Positions 6,611 to 11,811 of a stretch of DNA of 11,811 bases are shown here, in pieces. Position numbers and translations under genes: made by a program. The stretch comes from Deltaproteobacteria bacterium RIFOXYD12_FULL_50_9 (GTDB lineage Bacteria > Desulfobacterota > Desulfobulbia > Desulfobulbales > CALZHT01): positions 13,355 through 25,165 of the forward strand of contig MGTA01000009.1 in the NCBI GenBank assembly GCA_001799225.1, read 5' to 3'. Position 1 is the first letter of the stretch. Each line of letters starts with the position of its first letter. The notes under the pieces are model-generated. The model searched no databases. It saw only the letters and a program-made list of their open reading frames with translations, and was not told the DNA's origin.

Positions 6611-7495
6611 TCAACCGCTGATCCTCGCCAATGCCTCCTGATAACGGTCAGCGGTTTTGCTGATGATCTCGGCCGGCAGCTTGGGCGGCGGCGGGCTCTG
6701 GTTCCAATCGAGCGACAGGAGATAGTCGCGCAGGAACTGTTTATCGAAGCTGGGCTGGCCACCGCCCGGCGCATAGGTATCGACGGGCCAGAAGCGGGAG
6801 GAGTCCGGGGTCAGGGCCTCGTCGATCAGTATCAACTCGCCGTTATCCCAGCCAAGCTCGAACTTGGTGTCAGCAATGATGATCCCCCGACTCCGGGCAT
6901 AGCCTGCCGCCTTTTCGTACAACTTGATACAGACATCGACAATTTTTGCAGTTTCCACCTTTCCGACGATATTTTCCATCTCGGTTATTGAGATATTCTC
7001 GTCGTGCTGCCCAAGAGCGGCCTTGGTTGAAGGGGTGAAAAGCGGCCGCGGAAACTGGTCTGATTCACGTAATCCCGTCGGCAACTCTACGCCACAAACC
7101 GTTGTCCCTTGAGTATAGGCCTTCCAGAACGACCCGGAGATATAGCCGCGGACTATGCACTCAACCGGCAGGGGCCTGGCTTTGCGGACCAACATGCTTC
7201 GCCCCCGCAACTGTTTACGGAATGGTGCGCAAACCGCCGGATATTTCTCGACATCAGCGGTGATCAGGTGATTGGGTATGATCTCTTTTAAAAAATCAAA
7301 CCAGAAGAGAGACATCTGGGTGAGGATTCTGCCCTTATCAGGAATTGGATCATCCATCACCACGTCAAAGGCAGATATCCGGTCGGTGGCAACCATCAAT
7401 AGCTTGCCCTCCACCTCGTAAAGATCGCGGACCTTGCCACAGTGAATCAAAGAGAGTCCCTCGAATGCGGTTTTAGTTACTGGCTCAGTTGTCAT
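6611..7495 (-). CDS. purC: Phosphoribosylaminoimidazole-succinocarboxamide (SAICAR) synthase PurC
   Basis: PurC joins aspartate to CAIR using ATP, giving SAICAR in de novo purine synthesis (EC 6.3.2.6, cytosolic). The 294-residue product is the longer form of the family; the E. coli enzyme is about 237 residues. Landmarks: the nucleotide-loop start GKVRDLYE (20-27), ATDRISAFD (36-44), the first signature LPVECIVRGYISGSFWKAY (109-127), DTKFELG (209-215) and the second signature DEALTPDSSRFW (225-236). All look intact. ATG 7495 has AAGGA about 8 nt upstream. The gene follows mutL after 41 nt on the same strand and is probably the last gene of the M23-mutL-purC transcript. No other pur gene is in view and no purine-riboswitch-like element was seen in the gap. 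Confidence 0.96.
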   Translation of the reverse strand: MTTEPVTKTAFEGLSLIHCGKVRDLYEVEGKLLMVATDRISAFDVVMDDPIPDKGRILTQMSLFWFDFLKEIIPNHLITADVEKYPAVCAPFRKQLRGRSMLVRKARPLPVECIVRGYISGSFWKAYTQGTTVCGVELPTGLRESDQFPRPLFTPSTKAALGQHDENISITEMENIVGKVETAKIVDVCIKLYEKAAGYARSRGIIIADTKFELGWDNGELILIDEALTPDSSRFWPVDTYAPGGGQPSFDKQFLRDYLLSLDWNQSPPPPKLPAEIISKTADRYQEALARISG

Positions 7496-7537
7496 AGATC
7501 TAATCCTTATTTAGTTATATCGTTGTTGTCCAGATTA

Positions 7538-9406
7538 TTACGTCCGTTGGAACCACTTTCTGATTTCAGCTGCTGAGAAGCACTTCAATACCGGGCGACC
7601 ATGCGGACAATGGCAAAAATCTTTTGTTTCACGCATCCTGCAGAGCAGGCTTTCAATCTCGACAGAGTCCAAAGGTTGGCCGGCCTTAATAGCTGCCTTA
7701 CAGGCCATGCCGGCCAACACCGTCTCAAGACGCCGGGCCGCTGGGCCAAACGCCTCTCCTGAATCACCGGCAAGTTGTTCAAGGATGCCGCGCACCGTCT
7801 CCTCGGGCGGTATCCTGGCCATAACCGCAGGTACGGCCTTAATCACGAAACTTGCCCCACCGAACTCGGCAATATCAATACCGAATCGGCAAATTTCCTC
7901 GCCATAGCGATGGATCGCTTCGATTTCGGCGGCCGAGCACTCGATCATGGCAGGAAACAGCAACTGCTGGCGTGCTACCCCTTTAGCGCTATACTGCTCT
8001 TTTAAGGCCTCAAAGAGCATCCTCTCCTGTGCTGCATGCTGGTCAATGGCAACCAAACCCTCTTCTGATTCGCAGAGGATATAGGCATTAAAAATCTGGC
8101 CGATTGGCCTGAGCACTCCCTGCCCTGCCAGAGTCGGGGCCGCAGTCGAAGCGGAGGAATTTTTAATCGACTGCTCTTCCGGGAGAACCGGAGGAAATCC
8201 AACCGTTGACATCGGCTCATGGACCGCGTCCAGAACCTCTTGCCCTGGCAAGTCGGTCTCCCTGGTTTGCAGAGGAACCGGCAACTCACTTTGATTCCAG
8301 GCCGATGCCCGGCGGTTTATCTCTTGGACTGGTGGCCTGACCGACTCTCCCAAGCTCCTGGTCCGAGGGGCAAAAATGACCTGCCTGACTCCATCCTGAT
8401 ACTGCTGTACCGCGTTGCGCACGGTTGTTACAACCAGTTGATGAACCGCATTGGGCTTTTGAAAACGGTCCTCCTGCTTGGTGGGATGGACGTTGACGTC
8501 AACCGCCTCGGGCTGCAGGCTGAGACAAAGTACGCCGGCCGGTCGCTGGCCCTTCATCAAAGCACCTTGCAGGCCTTCGCTGACGGCATGCTGCACCAAG
8601 CGATCGCGGATAGAACGATTGTTGACAAACAGACGCAAACCAATGCTTGTCCCATGGGATACTGCCGGCGGCAGCAAAAATCCGGCAATCCCCAGTTCCG
8701 CAGCCTCTCCAGTCAAGTAACCGGCACTGTGCACCGGTATCAAAACAGCTGCAAACTTGCGTCCTAAAACACTCCTGATCCTCTCTTCCCAGGCGTCAGG
8801 AGCTGGTTGCAGGCTGAAGATCTCCCGGCCGTCAACACTATAACTGATACCGAGCCCATGGCACTGGATTGCGTAACTCCGGACCACCTCTTCAATATGA
8901 AACAACTCGGTCTGCGCCGACTTCAAAAACTTCCTACGGGCCGGCACATTACCAAACAGATTACGCACTTCCATGACTGTACCGGCGGCACACCCCATCT
9001 CATGCACCTTTTCCACCCGGCCATAACGGACCTCCACCATGGTTCCCAAAGAGAAGTTGTGCGGCCGCGACGTGATGGTTAACAGCGATACCGAGGCGAT
9101 ACTGGGGATGGCTTCGCCACGGAAGCCAAGGGTATGGATGGCGGCAAGATCGGCTTGCGTGGCAATCTTGCTAGTGGCATGCCGTTCGAGACAAAGCATG
9201 ATATCATCCTGATCCATGCCCTGACCGTCATCGATAACCTTGAGAAGTCTGGTCCCGCCGCCTTCGACAAAAACACTGATCTGCCGAGCCCCGGCGTCAA
9301 CAGCATTCTCCAGGAACTCCTTGACCACCGAGGCAGGACGTTCAACAACCTCACCGGCTGCGATCTGATTGGCAAGATTTTCCGAAAGGATTCGTATACT
9401 GGACAA
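7538..9406 (-). CDS. mutL: DNA mismatch repair protein MutL (endonuclease type)
   Basis: MutL links mismatch recognition by MutS to strand removal. The 622-residue product has an N-terminal GHKL ATPase (about 1-335) with the catalytic-base segment LENAVDAG (E33, N34), DDGQGM (59-64), RHATSK (75-80), GFRGEA (94-99) and the HPTK lysine (310). A variable Pro/Ser-rich linker (about 345-430) and a C-terminal dimerisation/nuclease domain follow. The C-domain carries DQHAx2Ex4E exactly (D455, H457, E461, E466), plus ACK (568-570), CPHGRP (600-605) and FQR (619-621). This is the set known from nicking MutL proteins of bacteria that lack MutH. The start codon is TTG 9406: the product opens SSIRILSENLANQIAAGEVVERP, matching family N-termini, and the next in-frame ATG is codon 64, inside the ATPase. 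A weak AAGG site lies about 11 nt upstream, within the end of the M23 gene 13 nt away. Confidence 0.97.
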   Translation of the reverse strand: MSSIRILSENLANQIAAGEVVERPASVVKEFLENAVDAGARQISVFVEGGGTRLLKVIDDGQGMDQDDIMLCLERHATSKIATQADLAAIHTLGFRGEAIPSIASVSLLTITSRPHNFSLGTMVEVRYGRVEKVHEMGCAAGTVMEVRNLFGNVPARRKFLKSAQTELFHIEEVVRSYAIQCHGLGISYSVDGREIFSLQPAPDAWEERIRSVLGRKFAAVLIPVHSAGYLTGEAAELGIAGFLLPPAVSHGTSIGLRLFVNNRSIRDRLVQHAVSEGLQGALMKGQRPAGVLCLSLQPEAVDVNVHPTKQEDRFQKPNAVHQLVVTTVRNAVQQYQDGVRQVIFAPRTRSLGESVRPPVQEINRRASAWNQSELPVPLQTRETDLPGQEVLDAVHEPMSTVGFPPVLPEEQSIKNSSASTAAPTLAGQGVLRPIGQIFNAYILCESEEGLVAIDQHAAQERMLFEALKEQYSAKGVARQQLLFPAMIECSAAEIEAIHRYGEEICRFGIDIAEFGGASFVIKAVPAVMARIPPEETVRGILEQLAGDSGEAFGPAARRLETVLAGMACKAAIKAGQPLDSVEIESLLCRMRETKDFCHCPHGRPVLKCFSAAEIRKWFQRT

Positions 9407-9419
9407 TTTTTAACAGGCC

Positions 9420-10793
9420 TTATAACTGGTCGTCGATGTTGACCCTGATCCAATGATCATCCCACCACTCAATCGGGCTGACAAATACTCCATTTATCAA
9501 AATAGCAAAATGCAGATGGTCGCCTCCCGCCATGCCGGTTGCGCCGCTTTGCCCGAGCTTTCCGCCCTGCTCCAGAATCTGGTCGACCGTTGCTTCGATC
9601 TGACTCAAGTGGGCATAGAGGGTAAACACCCCCTGGCCATGGTCGAGAATAACGGTATTGCCGTAGATCCCCAGATATTCGGCAAAAACCACCTTACCCT
9701 TATTGGCGGCCTGCACCTCTGCCTGGTGCACTGAGGCAAGATCAACCCCGAGATGCACCTGTTTATCAATCTCGCGTCCCTGATAGGAATAGGTCCGATG
9801 ATCTGGAAAGCCTGCCCGGCCACTACTGCGCGCCATCCGTTCGAAACGACCCTGCCACAGCCGTTCCGGCAAAGAGTTGGCACAGATCTCCCTGATCTTG
9901 GCGGCATTGGCTTCACGCACTGTATTATTGATATAGATGTATTTCTCGACGCTATTTCCAGTCATCTCCGGGTAATACTGTGCAAACTCCTGCAACTTGG
10001 CGTCCAGAAAAGCGTCGCTCAGGGTGATCATATCCCGAACTGGCGCGATAGGCTTCAAAGTCATCCCGAAGGCGGCACGACCGCCATTACCGGCAAGATC
10101 GACGGCAGTAACATGGCTCGCTTCAATCTTCAGCATATCATGAGGAATACCGATGTGGGCGACAAAGACACCCTCTCCTCGTTTCACCAGCGGAAATCCA
10201 GGGAAAAACCTGTTGTTAATCGTCACCCCATGTTGGGCAACCGGTTCACTTAACCGATAAACAACTACGCCGGCCCCCCCCATCGCAATGGTGCGTGGCG
10301 AGGTCACCAGATTGATGACCGGTGGTTTCGTATCAATAATCAAAGGAAAAGAAAAGGTTGCGACATTGCCTTGCATAAAACCCCACCACGAAAAATCATG
10401 GACAACAACCTTTAGATCAGCCCGGCCGTCCGTGAAACCAAGTCCGGCTGTTTCTACCATTATTACATCCTGGATGCGCTTCAGATCATCACTGGCAAAG
10501 AGTCCTCTCCGCACAAATGTCTTGTTGAGCAGGCTTCTGTTCTTTTCACCCTGGACAAGCTCAATTGTAATGCTGCGGACCCCGCGCCCGGAATCGCTTG
10601 CCACAAAGGCTATCTCCTTTTTAAGCCCCAGCCTGCCCATATCGGTTGACAACTCAAAGGCTGGTTTCCCTCTTTCACAAAACAGAATAAATACCGCGAC
10701 AGCGCCAACCAGCAAAACAGCAACTGCTATCAGCAGCCAGAGCATTAAACGACCTTGAGTTTTTTTCACTCTCTTTGAGACAAAAATCGACAT
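9420..10793 (-). CDS. Membrane-anchored M23 (LytM-type) metallopeptidase
   Basis: This is a zinc endopeptidase-family protein probably acting on peptidoglycan cross-links in the periplasm. The 457-residue product has a short basic cytoplasmic N-terminus and one TM segment (about 16-38), then a large beta-rich extracytoplasmic region with DTKPPVINLVTSP and an SEPVAQHGVTI Ig-like segment. The C-terminal M23 domain (about 335-450) has complete ligands HxxxD (H347, D351) and HLH (H426, H428), plus YAHLSQ (H395), so it looks catalytically competent. I chose ATG 10793 (MSIFVSKR) because AGGA lies 9 nt upstream. The frame extends to a GTG at 10841, but its Shine-Dalgarno-like GGAGG abuts the codon and those 16 residues are atypical before the TM. 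It is first in the minus-strand unit with mutL and purC. The cell-wall substrate is inferred from the family. Confidence 0.92.
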   Translation of the reverse strand: MSIFVSKRVKKTQGRLMLWLLIAVAVLLVGAVAVFILFCERGKPAFELSTDMGRLGLKKEIAFVASDSGRGVRSITIELVQGEKNRSLLNKTFVRRGLFASDDLKRIQDVIMVETAGLGFTDGRADLKVVVHDFSWWGFMQGNVATFSFPLIIDTKPPVINLVTSPRTIAMGGAGVVVYRLSEPVAQHGVTINNRFFPGFPLVKRGEGVFVAHIGIPHDMLKIEASHVTAVDLAGNGGRAAFGMTLKPIAPVRDMITLSDAFLDAKLQEFAQYYPEMTGNSVEKYIYINNTVREANAAKIREICANSLPERLWQGRFERMARSSGRAGFPDHRTYSYQGREIDKQVHLGVDLASVHQAEVQAANKGKVVFAEYLGIYGNTVILDHGQGVFTLYAHLSQIEATVDQILEQGGKLGQSGATGMAGGDHLHFAILINGVFVSPIEWWDDHWIRVNIDDQL

Positions 10794-10875
10794 GGGCAAT
10801 AATCCTGTAAAAAAGGTTCTATTCCTCCGGCCAAGCCCCACCTCCTGGACACGAGGAAAAAAGTTATTATCTGCT

Positions 10876-10905
10876 GTTATAAAAACAAGAAGTTAATACT
10901 GCCAA
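10876..10905 (-). promoter_or_regulatory. Candidate sigma-70-like promoter for the M23-mutL-purC operon
   Basis: On the minus strand TTGGCA (10900-10905; 5 of 6 to consensus) and TATAAC (10876-10881; 5 of 6) are separated by 18 nt. It would start transcription near 10869, about 75 nt before the M23 ATG. It is the best promoter match in the window. Confidence 0.45.
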
Positions 10906-11046
10906 ACAACAGCCGAAACACACTATACTCTTCGCACATTACCATGCTGTACGGCAAAAAGGTAGGGCATCAGACATGATCTTATGGTATTCTTCTATGG
11001 TTTGTTAAAGGAAATAGACTAAAGAACTTACCGTTTTTTAAAACCC

Positions 11047-11062
11047 CGCATGGTTCCATGCG
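11047..11062. repeat. Perfect dyad CGCATGG-TT-CCATGCG with flanking half-sites
   Basis: The 7-bp arms are perfect around a 2-nt centre. Further half-sites occur at 11070-11075 (GCATGG, direct) and 10942-10947 (CCATGC, inverted). The dyad abuts the -35 of the candidate flavoprotein promoter and the 11070 copy falls in its spacer. This is the arrangement of an operator, but no regulator is identifiable. Confidence 0.45.
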
Positions 11063-11091
11063 TTGATTTGCATGGTGATAAAAAATATCCT
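11063..11091 (+). promoter_or_regulatory. Candidate promoter of the flavoprotein gene
   Basis: TTGATT (11063-11068) and TATCCT (11086-11091) are separated by 17 nt, each matching consensus at 4 of 6 positions. The predicted leader is about 40 nt before ATG 11137. Support comes from position and from the adjoining dyad. Confidence 0.35.
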
Positions 11092-11136
11092 TGAATCCGT
11101 CAAGTTTTTTCCTTACGACACCCAAAAACATATGCA

Positions 11137-11811
11137 ATGAAATTCCATGAAACGATCATAATCGGCGCAGGTCCCGGCGGTCTGGCCTGCGCATTGACCT
11201 TGGCCAGACAAGGCAGGGACGTTCTCCTTCTTGAAAAAAAGCAACATATCGGCAGCAAGGTTTGCGCTGGAGGCGTTACATGGTCAGGCTTCCTCAATCG
11301 TCTGCCCGCGGAGCTTATCGAGCGAACATTTTCCAGCCAGTATATCCGCTCAAACTGGCAGGAAACGACCATATCCTCACCCTCGCCCATGATTGCCACG
11401 GTAAATCGTCTAAAAATGGGCCAATGGCAGAGCAGCGAGGCAAGTAAGGCAGGCGTCAAGATCTTAACCGACACCATTGTCAGCAACATTACCGACACTG
11501 AGGTGACAACAAACCAAGGAAATTTCCGCTATCGCTACCTGGTGGGGGCTGACGGCAGCACATCTATGGTCCGCGATTTTCTTGGTTTACCCAGCCAAAA
11601 TATTGGCGTTGGCATTCACTATGAGGTGCAGGGCGACTTCCCCCGTATGGAATGGCATATGCAATCCAACCTCTTAAAAAGCGGATATGCCTGGATCTTT
11701 CCCCACCGCGATCATGCCTCAATCGGCGCTTATAGCTGTCGCCAGGGATTATCGGCAAAAAAACTGCACGAAAGGCTCTTGCTCTGGGCAAACGGGCAAA
11801 AGATAAAACTT
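11137..11811 (+). CDS. Geranylgeranyl-reductase-family FAD-dependent oxidoreductase (C-terminus outside window)
   Basis: The first 225 codons are visible and the frame is open to the window end. The N-terminus has the FAD dinucleotide-binding signature IIIGAGPGGLACALTLARQG (GxGxxG, G10-G15) with the ribose-binding acid E33. It is followed by KVCAGGV (41-47), a Cys-Gly-Gly segment like those of the geranylgeranyl reductase family, and by the second FAD motif VGADGS (136-141). Family members saturate isoprenoid double bonds: BchP/ChlP on chlorophyll side chains, archaeal lipid reductases, and MenJ on menaquinone. In a non-phototroph, quinone or other isoprenoid reduction is the likeliest role, but this is inference. 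An in-frame TGA at 11092-11094 leaves ATG 11137 as the only reasonable start; no clear Shine-Dalgarno precedes it. Confidence 0.88.
   Translation, partial: MKFHETIIIGAGPGGLACALTLARQGRDVLLLEKKQHIGSKVCAGGVTWSGFLNRLPAELIERTFSSQYIRSNWQETTISSPSPMIATVNRLKMGQWQSSEASKAGVKILTDTIVSNITDTEVTTNQGNFRYRYLVGADGSTSMVRDFLGLPSQNIGVGIHYEVQGDFPRMEWHMQSNLLKSGYAWIFPHRDHASIGAYSCRQGLSAKKLHERLLLWANGQKIKL

Larger units (their letters stand above)
10794..11136. other. Divergent intergenic region between M23 gene and flavoprotein gene
   Basis: This 343-bp region has no convincing gene. It holds a good minus-strand promoter candidate (10876-10905), a roughly 75-nt leader to the M23 gene, a plus-strand promoter candidate (11063-11091), and four GCATGG half-sites. 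The stretch from about 10950 to 11040 shows nothing I recognise. Confidence 0.65.

Noticed and set aside
8219..8767. Plus-strand frame of 182 codons opposite mutL
   Set aside because: It is antisense to a conserved gene with all motifs intact; there is no domain or ribosome site of its own.
9753..10253. Plus-strand frame of 166 codons opposite the M23 gene (a further one of 156 codons at 10288-10758)
   Set aside because: Both are shadows of the metallopeptidase coding sequence.

Overview
The window is typical bacterial chromosome of middling GC content. Protein style and gene content suggest a Desulfobacterota (former Deltaproteobacteria) organism, perhaps near the Desulfobulbales. The clues are an NtrB-like PAS/HisKA/receiver kinase with cysteine-rich PAS domains, a long-form PurC, a MutL with the endonuclease motif, and an SSB ending in DDVPF. 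The taxonomic call is inference from style, not a search. No tRNA, rRNA, CRISPR array, integrase or insertion-sequence transposase was seen.

Layout. (1) Positions 1-875, minus strand: the 5' part of an exported MORN-repeat protein that runs off the window. (2) 1007-4574, minus strand: a two-gene unit of a periplasmic phosphonate-type (PhnD-like) binding protein followed by a membrane hybrid histidine kinase. The two genes overlap by 26 nt, and no transporter permease or ATPase is nearby. (3) 4575-4990: a long divergent intergenic region with four copies of the hexamer GACTGG. (4) 4991-6555, plus strand: ssb, then a zinc-finger-less DnaJ/CbpA-type cochaperone, separated by a near-perfect 26-bp inverted repeat. 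(5) 6611-10793, minus strand: an apparent operon of M23 metallopeptidase, mutL and purC. Gaps are 13 and 41 nt. A good sigma-70-like promoter lies upstream of the peptidase. (6) 10794-11136: a divergent regulatory region with four GCATGG half-sites. (7) 11137 to the end, plus strand: the N-terminal 225 codons of a geranylgeranyl-reductase-family flavoprotein.

How the genes fit together. The binding protein and kinase are best read as one sensory module: the soluble protein captures a small ligand in the periplasm and the kinase reports it. SSB, MutL and the J-protein are housekeeping functions in DNA maintenance and protein folding. The M23-mutL-purC operon mixes cell-wall, repair and purine functions and is probably co-transcription without a shared pathway.

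Most of the window is ordinary. The parts most worth a second look are the binding-protein/kinase pair, the ssb-dnaJ foldback element, and the repeated short motifs in the two divergent intergenic regions.
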